Assembly: GCA_963768415.1 (NCBI GenBank)
Contig: CAVYHX010000050.1
Span: forward strand, 1-40,173
From: CAVYHX01 sp963768415
GTDB lineage: Bacteria; Pseudomonadota; Gammaproteobacteria; UBA9214
DNA: 40,173 bases
Reading direction: 5' to 3'
Shown one piece after another: positions 1-9,443 of this stretch (positions within the stretch are counted from its first letter, which is position 1; every line of letters begins with the position of its first letter). A model generated the notes under the pieces. The model was given only the letters and a program-made list of their open reading frames with translations, was not told the DNA's origin and did not search any database. The translations under genes were made by a program, and so were the position numbers.

Positions 1-417
1 GGGCCAATGGACCTCGAGGCCCTCTGCATCGGCCCTGCCGATGCCGTACCCCTGCCGCTGACAATGAATGATGAGGGAGTGTGGATATCCGACTGGGAAC
101 CCCTGGTACCCATGCTGCTGGATAACTCATGGCCAGTTGCGCAGCGCGCTGCCTGCTTCCATGCCAGCCTCGCCGTGATGGCGTTGCACCAGGCACAACG
201 GGTGCGGGAAGAATACGGGGTCACCCGCGTCGGACTGTCGGGCGGGGTATTTCAAAACCGCATTCTGACCGAGCAGATAATGATGTTGTTGCCGGAAGAC
301 GGTTTCACGGTGCAGCTCCCGGAAGTGCTGCCGGTAAATGATGCCGGACTCAGTTTCGGCCAGGTCATGGAATTTACAATGCGCACTCCAGAAACAAGTT
401 CCGGAACGAACAGGTAG
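1..417 (+). CDS. hypF: Carbamoyltransferase HypF, C-terminal part (partial at window edge)
   Basis: HypF makes the CN ligands of the [NiFe]-hydrogenase active site by transferring a carbamoyl group to the C-terminal cysteine of HypE. Only the last ~138 residues are present; the reading frame is open to base 1, so the start lies outside the window. The segment VGLSGGVFQNRILTE followed by a VNDAGLSFGQ tail is typical of the HypF C-terminal (YrdC/Kae1-like) region. The stop is at 415-417, and hypE follows 65 bases later on the same strand, consistent with a hyp operon entering from the left. No frameshift is visible in this fragment. Confidence 0.9.
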   Translation, partial: GPMDLEALCIGPADAVPLPLTMNDEGVWISDWEPLVPMLLDNSWPVAQRAACFHASLAVMALHQAQRVREEYGVTRVGLSGGVFQNRILTEQIMMLLPEDGFTVQLPEVLPVNDAGLSFGQVMEFTMRTPETSSGTNR

Positions 418-482
418 TTGCGCCCGCTCATCCGGCGGCCATCCCGGGAACTCCCGGGCATCAACAGCAACAGGTAAATCTT

Positions 483-1488
483 ATGCAGGATACGCACATC
501 TCCCTGGCGCACGGCAACGGCGGACGCTACATGCGCGAGCTGATCGACGAGCTGTTTGCGCGGCACTTGTCCAACCCGGGACTGGACGTACTCGCGGACG
601 CGGTACCGCTGGCATTGAACGGCAGCGAGGTCCTGTTTACTACGGATGGCTTCACCGTGCAGCCACTGGAATTTCCCGGCGGCAATATCGGCTCGCTTGC
701 GGTGCATGGCACGACCAATGACCTTGCCGTGGCCGGTGCGATCCCCCGCTACCTGAGCCTGAACGCCTTCATCGAGGAAGGCATGGAGATTGCGGTACTC
801 GAGCGCATTGTCAGCAGCCTGGCCAGGGCTGCGCAGGCCATCGACGTGCAGGTCGTTGCCGGTGACACCAAGGTGCTGCCGCGCGGTGAGGGCGGCGGCC
901 TCTATCTGGCCACCACCGGTGTCGGAATTCGCAGCGGCCACCGGCTCGGGCTCGATCTGCATCGACGGCGGGCGATGTCATTCTTGTCAGCGGGCCGGTC
1001 GGAGACCATGGTATAGCGGTCATGCTGGCGCGCGAGCAGTTCGGCCTGCACGGCGAACTGCTTGTCCGACGCCGCCAGTGTCCTGCCCCTGACGCTGGCT
1101 GCCATGGAATTCAGGGGCTGCACTTCATGCGCGACCCGACCCGCGGTGGACTCGCCACCGTCTGTCATGAGCTGTGCCGCGCCACCGGTACCGGCATCAC
1201 CCTGACACAGGCTGACATACCGATACGCGATCCCGTGCAATCGGTTTGCGACATGCTCGGTTACGACCCGATGTTTCTTGCCTGCGAAGGACGCGTCGTC
1301 GCGGTCATCGAGGCAGCGCGGGCCACGGACCTGCTGCAGGTGCTGGCAGTCCCTGCCGGAAGGCCGGGAAGCGGCCATTGTCGGCCGGATGGATTCAACA
1401 GGCGCGCACGTCACATTGAAAACCGAACTGGGTGGTGCAACGCATACTCGAGGAACTCGAGGACGATCCGTTGCCGAGGATTTGTTGA
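483..1488 (+). CDS. hypE: Hydrogenase expression/formation protein HypE (frameshifted)
   Basis: HypE dehydrates the carbamoyl group on its C-terminal cysteine to a thiocyanate that supplies CN to the hydrogenase iron. The N-terminal half reads cleanly from the ATG at 483: GNGGRYMRELI, TDGFTVQPLEFPGGNIG and TTNDLAVAGA are AIRS/PurM-type motifs. The rest is recovered only by changing frame several times: near 960-972 (then GDVILVSGPVGDHGIAVM), twice between 1062 and 1115 (then HFMRDPTRGGLATV), near 1345 and near 1438. The final frame ends in the segment DDPLPRIC followed by TGA at 1486-1488, so the essential terminal Cys is preserved. Reconstructed length is ~335 residues, normal for the family. 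At least five shifts in 1 kb mean either poor sequence or a recent pseudogene; intact motifs favour the former. Confidence 0.85.
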
Positions 1489-1495
1489 CCGGCAG

Positions 1496-2003
1496 CTAAC
1501 CGGCTTGCGGCAGAAGGGAACGTGCAGTCAGGAACGTTCGTATGTCAGTTTCAACTGCCGCGACCAGTGCGGGTAACGCTGCGGCCGTGACCGTATCGAT
1601 TGCACTTTCCGGTGTTATCGGTAGCATGTACACCCGTCCCGATCCCGAAGATGATGCTGCGTGGTGGCGCAACGGACAGCGACTCCAGCAGCAGCAGCGC
1701 CTGCTGCAGGTCAATGCCATGGCTCGAGGCGACGCCCGCAAAACGCGCAAGTTCCCCCGGATCGATACGGCACACCGCGCCTGCGGCATGCGGGCCGGAG
1801 AGCGCATCAACCAGCAGCACCCGCTCCGCATCCGCAACCATTGCCGGCAACAACGCCGGTGCGGCGCAATTACCTGTCACTACCAGGCCAGGTTCGAAAT
1901 ATTCAGCGGGTAAATACTCCCCAAGCGCGTCCACCAGCCGCCAGCCGACCTGATCCAGGCCATTGGGTGAGCCCAGGCCGACTATGTGTACAAGAAATGT
2001 CAT
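1496..2003 (-). CDS. [NiFe]-hydrogenase maturation protease (HyaD/HycI family, one frameshift)
   Basis: This endopeptidase family removes the C-terminal tail of the hydrogenase large subunit after nickel insertion. The N-terminus reads VHIVGLGSPNGLDQVGW, followed by a VDALSGPHAAGAV segment and an SSHG motif, all typical of the family. After IIFGIGTG the frame breaks near 1620; the continuation in another - frame (MLPITPESAIDTVTAAALP..) restores a normal ~168-residue protein ending near 1496. It converges on hypE with only a few bases between the two stops. Its likely substrate is the large subunit encoded upstream on the same strand (2600-3916), whose C-terminus carries a cleavable tail. About 600 non-coding bases separate the two, so it may have its own promoter. 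Confidence 0.8.
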
Positions 2004-2120
2004 GGTAAATATGTGTGCATGTGCTACCGATAATAACAGTTCATTTTAATGTTTTTGGTTCTTCCGCAGAATATGTGGGAGCGGGTCTGATTCGGAATAT
2101 TGGCGATTATGCCCATTGGG

Positions 2121-2285
2121 ACTGCATCTGGATGACAGATGACGATGAAATACTGCTGGCCGAATGAATTCGGCCCTACTCAGTCAGACCTGTAGGGTCG
2201 AATTCATTCGACCAACAACCTTGCCATCAGCAGGAATACGTCTCGTCTAAATTGATTTGTTACCCACTCAATCAGGGGAAGATCC
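2121..2285 (+). repeat. Dispersed palindromic repeat element, copy A
   Basis: The element contains two 18-bp dyads of the form GGYCGAAT-NN-ATTCGRCC, at 2158-2175 (C/G version) and about 2196-2213 (T/A version). Flanks include a CATCTGGATGACAGATG segment, a TGCCATCAGCAGG segment and CTCAATCAGGGGAAGATC. The same flanks occur in reverse complement at 12448-12740 (copy B), and part occurs at 34525-34600 (copy C). No coding capacity; it resembles a MITE or REPIN-like element. Confidence 0.75.
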
Positions 2286-2369
2286 TATTTCAATAACATA
2301 CGTTCAGCGTCAGTAACCTGCTGGCGCAACTTCCTTGCCAAAGATTCCATTACTACCCCCTCTCCCTGG

Positions 2370-2390
2370 CCCTCTCCCGGAGGGAGAGGG
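2370..2390. repeat. Short GC-rich hairpin
   Basis: A CCCTCTCCC arm is followed after GGA by GGGAGAGGG, a 9-bp perfect stem. There is no T-tract on either side, so a terminator role is doubtful; it looks like the common dispersed CCCTCTCCC/GGGAGAGGG repeat. A similar purine-rich hairpin lies near 34381-34406. Confidence 0.5.
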
Positions 2391-2599
2391 TGACGCACTG
2401 TTTAAACGCCCTTCACAATCCTTGTTGATATAACAAATCCCGGTCCCGATCAAAGCAACGTATGAATAACAACAATCCGTAACAACTGGAACTGTTTTGA
2501 TTATCTATAGCTTACATGTCATTCCAGCTGAACTTACCCACAAATTCTTCGGAAGAGCCATGTCTATATCCATGGTATGACAGACAAGTCAATACATGT

Positions 2600-3916
2600 T
2601 TATGAATCAGCGGTCGCGTGTATGACCTTTAACTTCAAAAAATGCGTTGCACAGGAGATGCACGGGTCATAATTCCTTATCACGGTTTCCGCGCGCAGCC
2701 GCAGTTCGTCTTCGGTATGATCGAGACCATATGCCTGTAAGGATGTCCTGATGTCCTGTTCGATGCGCGCCTGGTTCTGGCTGGTGGGCGGAACGATGCG
2801 GGCGGTGATGAATGCGCCCGTCGTCACCGGTTTCATAACGATGCCACAGCAGTCCGCGCGGCGCCTCGGTACAGCCGAACCCGGTGCCCGCACCGGGCTG
2901 CAGGTCAACTTGCCCGGCAGGCAGGTCCGGCGCAGTGCATCGAGCAGGCGCACGGCCTCGAGTAATGCGTAATAGATCTCGACGGCACGCGCCACGATAC
3001 TGTGAAACATATTACGCGAGGGAAAACCGATACCGGCCTGCCGCAGAATATCGTGTATGACATCCGGCAACCGGTCAGGATTCAGGTTGACGCGCGCCAG
3101 GGGACCGACCAGGTAGGGCTTGCTCATCCAGCAATGCATGCAGCGCAGTCGAGTACGGCACCTGGAATTCGCGGAAATGCCGTTCGTATTCATCAATCGG
3201 GATATCCAGACCGCTGCTGGAGATGATGCGCCCTGCGTTCATCGGATATTCCTGCGGATGACGCAGAGATACCGAACAAAATTCCTGCTCGTCCACAGGC
3301 AGATCCAGCGCGGCCGTCCAGCGCACCAGTTCCTCTGCATCCTCCAGCGCCGCGACCAGCTGATTCGCGGAGCGCATTCAATTCGGAATCTGCCGGCATC
3401 CGGTGAAACCCGCCGACGCGGGCGCCGACCGGATGCACCGAGCGGCCGCCCAGCAGACGTATGATGTCATTGCCCAGCGCCTGCAGGCGCAGGCCACGGC
3501 GCACTTCGCGCGGATAGGTCTGTGCCATGGCGGGCGCACTGCCAAAACCCAGGAAGTCGGGCGCCGCCAGCAGATGAATATGCAGGCTGTGACTCTGGAT
3601 CCATTCGCCGCAATAGAACAGCCGGCGCATGGCGCGTACCCGCGGCCCCGGATCGACGGCGAAGATCTGTTCCAGTGCATGCACCGCACTCATCTGGTAG
3701 GCAACGGGACAGATGCCGCAGATGCGCGCCACCATGTCCGGTATTTCCTGGTATTCACGCCCTTCGAGCAGTTTTTCGAACAGCCGCGGCGGTTCGAATA
3801 TCCGCAGAGTCAAGATGTTCGATCGCCCTGTCCCTGATATGCAGGGTCAGCGCACCCTCGCCCTCCACCCGGGCGAGCACCGGGACATTGATACGAATCT
3901 CCCGTTGTTCAGTCAT
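2600..3916 (-). CDS. hydA: Group 3b [NiFe]-hydrogenase large (alpha) subunit (frameshifted)
   Basis: This is the catalytic subunit holding the NiFe(CN)2CO centre of a cytoplasmic NAD(P)-linked hydrogenase/sulfhydrogenase. The start ATG at 3914-3916 overlaps the delta-subunit stop as ATGA. The L1 motif RICGICPVAYQMSAV lies in 3193-3813, and the L2 motif DPCISCATHFL is close to the C-terminus, giving all four nickel-ligand cysteines. The residues after ATH form the tail that the maturation protease would remove. RIVPPTSQNQARIEQDI and YLVGPLARVNLN are also typical of group 3b. The frame changes near 3830, 3375 and 3130, and a local double shift near 2825-2930 hides a GFGCTEAPRGLLWHRYE segment. 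Reconstructed length ~439 residues, normal for the family. Confidence 0.88.
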
Positions 3917-4698
3917 CTCGTCTGCAACCAGTCCCGTCCCGCCGCATGAAAGGCGGGCGCCTCGGGGTTGAAGGAAACGAAAGCGCCGCGCGACCTGCCC
4001 GGACGCCAGACCCAGGCGGCTGAACTGCCCGGCCCAGCGCAGCGGTTGCCGGCGTCTCGCTGGGTCCGTAACAGCCGTAGCAGTCACGCCCGGAACGGGG
4101 ACACAGTGCGCCGCAGCCGGTGCGCGTGACCGGCCCCATGCAGGGCAGGCCCTGCGTCACCATGACGCACACCGCGAGCTGGCGCTTGCACTCCATGCAG
4201 ACGCGGTCATGCTCGGCGGCCGGCACGACACCGGAAGCAGTGCAGCAATTGCCCCAGCACCTGGCGACCGTTCACCGGACAACCCCACAGCTCCAGGTCA
4301 ACCTTGACGTGTGCACTGACGGGCGTCACCGACTCCAGCGTGTCGATATAGTCCGGGGTTGCATACACCGAAGCCATCCAGTCAGCTGCCTGCGCGAGGT
4401 TGCGCAATGCCTGCAGACCACCGGCGTTGGCACAGGCACCGATGGTCACCAGGTACTTGCGTTCGGGCGCGCACCTGCCTGATCCGCGCCAGCTCTTCGG
4501 GCGTTGAGATACTGCCCTCGACGAAAGCTGATCTCCACCGCGGCAGCCTCATCGAGCGGCCCGGCCTCGGCAAAATGCGTGACATCGACCCGCTCGAACA
4601 GGGTCAGCAGCGTCCTCGCCCAGGTTCAGGAAGGCCAGCTGACAGCCGTCACAGGAACTGAACTTGTGGATTGCGATCCCGGGTTTCGTGATTGTCAG
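3913..4698 (-). CDS. hydD: Group 3b [NiFe]-hydrogenase small (delta) subunit (frameshifted)
   Basis: The small subunit carries the [4Fe-4S] relay next to the NiFe centre. The N-terminal segment AIHKFSSCDGCQLAFLNLG is diagnostic of group 3b small subunits. Further cysteines follow in VDLELWGCPVNG, CMECKRQLAVCVMV and TGCGALCPRSGRDCYGCYGP. The pieces lie in different frames with shifts near 4600, 4520, 4450, 4220 and 4060. The C-terminus in the restored frame reads FNPEAPAFHAAGRDWLQTR and stops at 3913-3915, overlapping hydA. The start is uncertain: the correct frame has only a CTG at 4696-4698, while the ATG at 4703-4705 needs one more indel. About 262 residues, the usual size. It overlaps the end of hydG. 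Confidence 0.85.
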
Positions 4699-5538
4699 TA
4701 GCCATGTTTGACGAACAGCTCGCTGATAGCCGAATAGCGGAAACACCGGTCCGTCGCGACAAACGAAATCCGGACCGAGCTGGCAGTGACCGCACTGGCC
4801 TACCGCACACTGCATATTGCGCTCCACGCTGATCCAGATGCTGTCGCCGCTAATCCCGCGCTGCTCAAGCAAATCCGCGGATGCGGACAATCATCCGCTC
4901 CGGACCGCACATCATCACCAGGGTATTCAGCGGGTCGAAGTGAACATGCTCGAACAACAGGGTAATCGGTCCTGTATGCCAGGGCCAGTGCCCGGCGGCG
5001 ACATCGGCGGCGAGCAATACCTGCGTATGCGGTTGTTTTGCCCAGGCCGCATAGCGTTCACGCCAGATGAGATCGTCTGGAATGCTTGACGCCTTGCAGA
5101 GATAAGTCAAGCGGCCGTACTGCTCCCGGCGCCGTAGAATATAATTGATCACCGAGACGACCGGGGCACAGCCAAGCCCGCCCGTGACGATCATGATATC
5201 CCTGCCCTGCGCAGCCTCCAGCGGCCAGCCGCGTCCGAACGGGCCACGCAACCCGATGCGGTCACCGACCTGCAGCCGGGTAAGTCCATGGGTTACGCGG
5301 CCGACATCGCGAATTGCATGCGTCAGGGTTGTCGGCTTGTCCGGATCGGAGACAATCGAGATCGGGATCTCCCCGATTCCGAACAGATACATCATGTTGA
5401 ATTGCCCGGGGGTAAAGTGGTAGGCGCGCGCAATATCCGGAATCCGTGAATTGCAGCTTCAACGAGAAGATCGTGGACGACTCCTGCTGCCGGGCAATGA
5501 TTTCCGCCGTGCGCGGGCAGGTGCGGATTCTGATTCAT
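4695..5538 (-). CDS. hydG: Group 3b hydrogenase gamma subunit, FAD/NAD(P)-binding (frameshifted)
   Basis: The gamma subunit is a ferredoxin-NADP+ reductase-like flavoprotein that exchanges electrons between NAD(P)H and the hydrogenase iron-sulfur chain. The core segment (5395-4890) shows GEIPISIVSDPD, the flavin-side RIGLRGPFGRGWPL and the nucleotide-binding IMIVTGGLGCAPV. A C-terminal QCAVGQCGHCQLGPDFVC motif supplies the [2Fe-2S] cysteines. Translation starts at the ATG 5536-5538, overlapping the hydB stop as ATGA, and in the restored frame ends with SELFVKHGY at 4695-4697. Frame changes lie near 5505, 5405, 4885 and 4745. About 281 residues, normal length. Confidence 0.86.
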
Positions 5539-6652
5539 GTTCCGGTCCCGGCAATTGCGGCAAGTCTCTGCAGTTACATCGATACCGACCGGGCACCAGG
5601 TGATGCAGCGCCCGCAGCCGACACAGCCGGAGCGGCCGTATTGTTCATGCCAGCTGCCGAATTTGTGCGTCAACCACTGGCGGTAGCGCAGGCGGGTATC
5701 CGGCCGGATGGTCATACCGGTGATGTAACTGTGCCCCTGGGTAAAACACGAATCCCATTCGCGGGTATGCACTGTCACACTGCCGTCGAGCGCGGGTTCG
5801 TCCACTTCCCGGTAGCAGAAACAGGTCGGGCACACGGAAGTACAGTTACCGCAGGACAGGCAGCGCGCCGCGACATCATCCCAGCGGGAATGTTCCTGAT
5901 TGTCAAACAGCAATCCGGACAGGTCACGTCCGGGCAGCGTACGCGCCTGCATGGCAACCGCACCGGCCCGGGCTGCCTGTGCCTCACTCTCCTGTGCCGG
6001 TGTAACCGGCATGACCGGGAGCCGGCAAGAACCTCTTCTACCCGCGGCGCTGCCCGCAGACACGATGAAACCTGCGTCCAGTTCATCCAGCACCAGGTCA
6101 TAACCCGTGGCTGCCTCCGGGCCGTCGCCGGTCGACACACAAAAACAGGTCGCAGCCGGATGACTGCAATTGACCGCCACCAGAAACAGGCCGCGTGCGG
6201 CGTGTCGCATAACCGGAGTCAATATACTCACCTTCCAGAAAATGTTTATCCTGCAATGCCAGCGCCGCCAGATCGCAGGCACGCACACCGATCACTGCAA
6301 GCGGCTCCGAGTCCGGTATTTCCTCGGTGAAACACAACTCTCCCGTCAGCCGATCGTTGCGCCTGCCAGAGGCGCTCGCGCGGGGCGAACAGAAACGGCT
6401 TCAGCGCCTGGGGCCCGTTGGCCCAGTCGAACAGGCGTTCTGTCCCGCCGGTATCCACCCGGTAACTGCCGGGTTCCTGCCGGACCTGAATGCCGCGCGG
6501 CAAGTCACCGGCACCGGAGAGCACGTCGTAGACAATTGCACCATCTCGAAGCACCGGTCCGGCACAGCGGTAGCCCCGCCCGTCAACACTGACAGCAGCC
6601 CCGCAAACTCCGAGCGCGGAAAATAACCGCGTTCCAGTTGATCTGTATTCAT
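5535..6652 (-). CDS. hydB: Group 3b hydrogenase beta subunit, 4Fe-4S protein (frameshifted)
   Basis: The beta subunit is an iron-sulfur electron-transfer protein and first gene of the hydBGDA operon. The start MNTDQLERGYFP at 6650-6652 is preceded by GGAAGCT; an in-frame ATG at 6680-6682 is an alternative. The N-terminal half is spread over three frames (SEFAGLLSVLTGG, then RDGAIVYDVLSG, then LAVIGVRACDLAALALQD). The C-terminal half (6288 downwards) carries two ferredoxin-type clusters, CLSCGNCTSVCPTCFC and SGCVGCGRCITWCPVGIDVT. A last shift near 5560 lets the protein end at a TGA (5535-5537) overlapping hydG. About 372 residues. The order beta-gamma-delta-alpha is the one known from archaeal sulfhydrogenase operons. 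Confidence 0.86.
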
Positions 6653-6734
6653 AGCTTCCGCAGGCAGTGTCACTACCTTCATAAAAGCCGGGGTTTTCTG
6701 TTGACTCAGTCTAGCCCGGCGGCGCCCCGGTTGT

Positions 6735-6748
6735 TTGATCGATGTCAA
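6735..6748 (-). promoter_or_regulatory. FNR-type box upstream of hydBGDA
   Basis: The sequence TTGATCGATGTCAA matches the FNR consensus TTGAT-N4-ATCAA with one mismatch. If its centre (6741.5) is at -41.5, transcription towards hydB would start near 6700, and TAGACT (complement of 6708-6713) falls at the expected -10 position. This is the arrangement of a class II FNR-activated promoter. It lies ~85 bases upstream of the hydB start. Confidence 0.6.
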
Positions 6749-6888
6749 TGACACGCATATTAAAGTGATGTCTGATAAACAATTCAAGAACAGATCGAGG
6801 CCCGCACGCGCAGGGCCAGTGTGGTCGGCCGAAGGATGGATACGGCTGTCATGCGAATCCTGCCAGGGGCGGGGAGAACCCGGATACA

Positions 6889-6902
6889 TTGATCCATATC
6901 AA
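6889..6902 (+). promoter_or_regulatory. FNR-type box upstream of hemN (perfect consensus)
   Basis: TTGATCCATATCAA is an exact match to TTGAT-N4-ATCAA. Placing its centre (6895.5) at -41.5 gives a start near 6937 for hemN, and GAGAAT at 6925-6930 sits exactly where a -10 hexamer should be. The leader would then be ~138 bases. hemN is a well-known Fnr/Anr target in proteobacteria, and an fnr homologue is encoded just downstream (8495-9295). Confidence 0.7.
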
Positions 6903-7074
6903 TTCACCAGGACCGGAATGGAACGAGAATCAGGCAGTATTAACAAGCCGCGCGCGAATATCTTACCCGTTACACGCAGGTATCGGATTGCCGGGTACTA
7001 TCCGTATCAGCAGGATTTTTTCAGCTGGCAGCGCGCATATGATGATAACTATATAATTAAATTGGCAGGGACTC

Positions 7075-8468
7075 ATGAATCAGCGTCCAGTTTTTGATGT
7101 CGACCTGATACGTCGTTACGATCAAACGGGACCGCGCTACACGTCTTACCCGACAGCCGCCCAGTTCCACACGGATATCAGCAACGCTGATTATCGCTTG
7201 TGGGCACAGCATAGCAACGAAGATCCGATCCCGCGCGGTCTCTCGCTCTATATCCATATCCCCTTCTGTGACACGGTCTGCTATTACTGTGCCTGCAACA
7301 AAATCGTCACCAAGGACCACGCGCGCACCGGAGAATATCTCAAGCACCTGTACCGCGAACTGGCATTGCAGGGAAAGTTGTTCGACCCGGACCGGGTCGT
7401 GGAACAACTGCACTGGGGAGGCGGCACACCGACCTTTCTGGGCGCCGCCGAGATGCGCGAATTGATGGCAATGACCGGCAGGTACTTTACCTTGCTGCCA
7501 GACGACAGCGGGGAATATTCGATCGAAATCGACCCGCGTACGGTCGACGCGGAAAAACTCGGAACCCTGCGCGAGATCGGCTTCAACCGCACCAGCCTGG
7601 GTGTCCAGGACCTCGACCCGAACCCGTCCAGAAGGCGGTCAACCGGATCCAGAGCGAGGCACTGACCCGCGAAGTTACGGAACAGGCGCGCAGCCTGGGT
7701 TTCAGGTCTATCAATATAGACCTGATGTATGGCCTGCCTTTCCAGACTGTAGACAGCTTTACCGATACACTGAAACGGATTGTCGACATCGGACCGGACC
7801 GGATTGCCGTCTATAATTACGCTCACTTGCCGGAGCGCTTCAAGCCGCAACGGCGCATCAATGAAACAGACCTGCCTTCACCCGGTGTAAAACTCGATAT
7901 TCTCCAGACAACGGTAGAGTTCCTGACCGGCGCGGGTTACGTCTATATCGGTATGGACCACTTTGCCAGACCGGATGACGAGCTGGCCATCGCGCAGAAC
8001 CAGGGCACCCTGCACCGCAATTTTCAGGGCTACTCCACGCACGCTGACTGCGACCTAATCGGGCTGGGCGTGACCGCCATCGGCAGTGTGTGTGAAAACT
8101 ACAGCCAGAATGTCCGCGACCTGGACCAGTACTATGCGAAAACCGACGCCGGCACGCTGCCACTGGAACGGGGTGTGGAACTGGAGCCGGATGACATGTT
8201 GCGGCGCGTGATCATCACCCAGCTCATGTGCCAGTTCTTTCTTGATATCGAGGCACTGGAAAAGCAGTGGCGCTTTACTTTCAAGGACCGGTTCCGCGCG
8301 GAACTCCATGATCTGCGGCAGATGCAAAACGATGGACTGCTGACCATCGGTAAAGATGCCATTCGGGTGTTGCCGAGCGGGCGGTTGCTGGTCAGAAATA
8401 TCTGTATGGTATTCGACCGATACCTGCGGACAGGCAGGGACAAGGCACGCTTTTCAAAAGTTATCTAG
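7075..8468 (+). CDS. hemN: Oxygen-independent coproporphyrinogen III dehydrogenase HemN (one frameshift)
   Basis: This radical-SAM enzyme converts coproporphyrinogen III to protoporphyrinogen IX without oxygen, for haem synthesis under anoxia. The ATG at 7075 follows an AGGG at 7067-7070. The N-terminal TGPRYTSYPTA and the cluster motif IPFCDTVCYYCACNKIVT (CX3CX2C plus the additional Cys) are characteristic, as is LHWGGGTPTFL. The frame breaks near 7615-7630; the second half continues with VQKAVNRIQSEALTRE, INIDLMYGLPFQT and a complete C-terminal HemN domain ending at 8468. About 464 residues, the normal size, so the shift is probably a sequence indel. It converges on fnr. Confidence 0.92.
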
Positions 8469-8473
8469 ATCGG

Positions 8474-8504
8474 CCCTGAATAACGCTCTCGGCGTTATGA
8501 GGCC
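8474..8504. terminator. Hairpin between convergent hemN and fnr
   Basis: A stem of ATAACGC with GCGTTAT (loop TCTCG), extended by outer GGCC/GGCC pairs, lies between the two convergent stop codons and overlaps the end of fnr. There is no clear T-tract, so bidirectional termination is only a suggestion. Confidence 0.4.
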
Positions 8505-9295
8505 ATTGTCGATTTACTGTCACGACAGCCTTCTACCATGGTAATCAGGCGGCCTTGATCGAGCAGCACGATTTTTCTCCGGCTGACAGTCAGCAGCTTG
8601 TCACTCTGGAAATGGGCGAACAGCCGGCTGACGGTCTCGATTGCCAGCCCGAGATAGTTGCCGATATCCTGGCGTGACATCGGCAGGTTGAACTCTGTCG
8701 CGGACAGGCCGCGTGACTTGTAGCGGGATGACAGGCTGAGCAGAAATGCCGCCAGGCGTTCTTCCGCGCTGCGCTTGCCCAGCAACAGCAGCATCTTGTG
8801 GTCGGCCGATATTTCCTTGCCAACCACTCGCATCATCTGCCGGTGCAAACTGGGCAGGACCTGGCATAATTCCTCCAGGCGATTAAACGGCAGGGCGCAA
8901 ACACTGGAGGTCTCCAGCACCAGTGCATTGCTGGAATATCTGTCCTCACTCAGCCCATCAAGGCCAATGACCTCACCAGGCAAGGTAAATCCCAGCACCT
9001 GCTCGTCACCGTCTTCAGTTGTACAGTAGGACTTCAGGGCGCCGGAACGTACTGCGAACAGGGAATGGCCCTTGTCACCGGCCCGAAACAGGTGCTGACC
9101 GGGCTGGACCGGCGGATGGTGCTTGATGATCTTGTCCAGTTCGGCAACCTCTTCCTGGCTCAAACCATGCGGAAGACACAACTCGGCGAGACTGCAACTG
9201 GAGCAGGAGACCTTGATTTCATCGATCTTGAGTGTTGTTTTTTTATGTGCCACGACGCATCCAATAATTATATGAACCCATTCCCCACGGGTCAT
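8495..9295 (-). CDS. fnr: Fnr-type Crp family oxygen-sensing transcriptional regulator
   Basis: Fnr binds a [4Fe-4S] cluster and activates anaerobic genes when oxygen is absent. The N-terminal CSSCSLAELCLPHGL provides three clustered cysteines; a fourth, CALPF, lies in the cyclic-nucleotide-binding-like domain. Next come the dimerisation helix (HRQMMRVVGKEIS), KRSAEERLAAFLLSLS and the helix-turn-helix MSRQDIGNYLGLAIETVSRLFAHFQ, whose E..SR residues are those that read TTGAT half sites. The longest form begins at the ATG 9293-9295 (266 residues). The GTG at 9251-9253 (252 residues, starting VAHKKTTLKIDEIKV) is closer to the usual Fnr length and may be the real start. The gene is intact. FNR boxes at 6735 and 6889 are probable targets. 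Confidence 0.93.
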   Translation of the reverse strand: MTRGEWVHIIIGCVVAHKKTTLKIDEIKVSCSSCSLAELCLPHGLSQEEVAELDKIIKHHPPVQPGQHLFRAGDKGHSLFAVRSGALKSYCTTEDGDEQVLGFTLPGEVIGLDGLSEDRYSSNALVLETSSVCALPFNRLEELCQVLPSLHRQMMRVVGKEISADHKMLLLLGKRSAEERLAAFLLSLSSRYKSRGLSATEFNLPMSRQDIGNYLGLAIETVSRLFAHFQSDKLLTVSRRKIVLLDQGRLITMVEGCRDSKSTMAS

Positions 9296-9443
9296 TATTT
9301 CACGGCAATACGCGGGTTGATAGCTCGCTCAAGCGAGATGCTATATTTCTATATCTATCAATTAGCTATAAACTAGCACATTCGTCACCGGAATTAACAC
9401 CCTGTTAGTCAGGTTTCTTTACAATTCACCCAAGGAAATCCCA

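Larger units (their letters stand above)
2004..2599. other. Non-coding gap holding repeat elements
   Basis: No convincing gene is seen in these 596 bases between the protease and the hydrogenase large subunit. It holds copy A of a palindrome-rich repeat (2121-2285) and a GC-rich hairpin (2370-2390). The remainder is AT-richer than the flanking genes and could hold the protease promoter, which I could not pinpoint. Confidence 0.6.

Noticed and set aside
5446..6330. 294-residue + strand frame opposite hydB
   Set aside because: The opposite strand encodes two ferredoxin-type clusters and other hydrogenase motifs; the + product has none.
7052..7057. TATAAT just before hemN as its main -10
   Set aside because: It would leave almost no leader and collide with the ribosome-binding site at 7067-7070; the -10 placed by the FNR box fits better.
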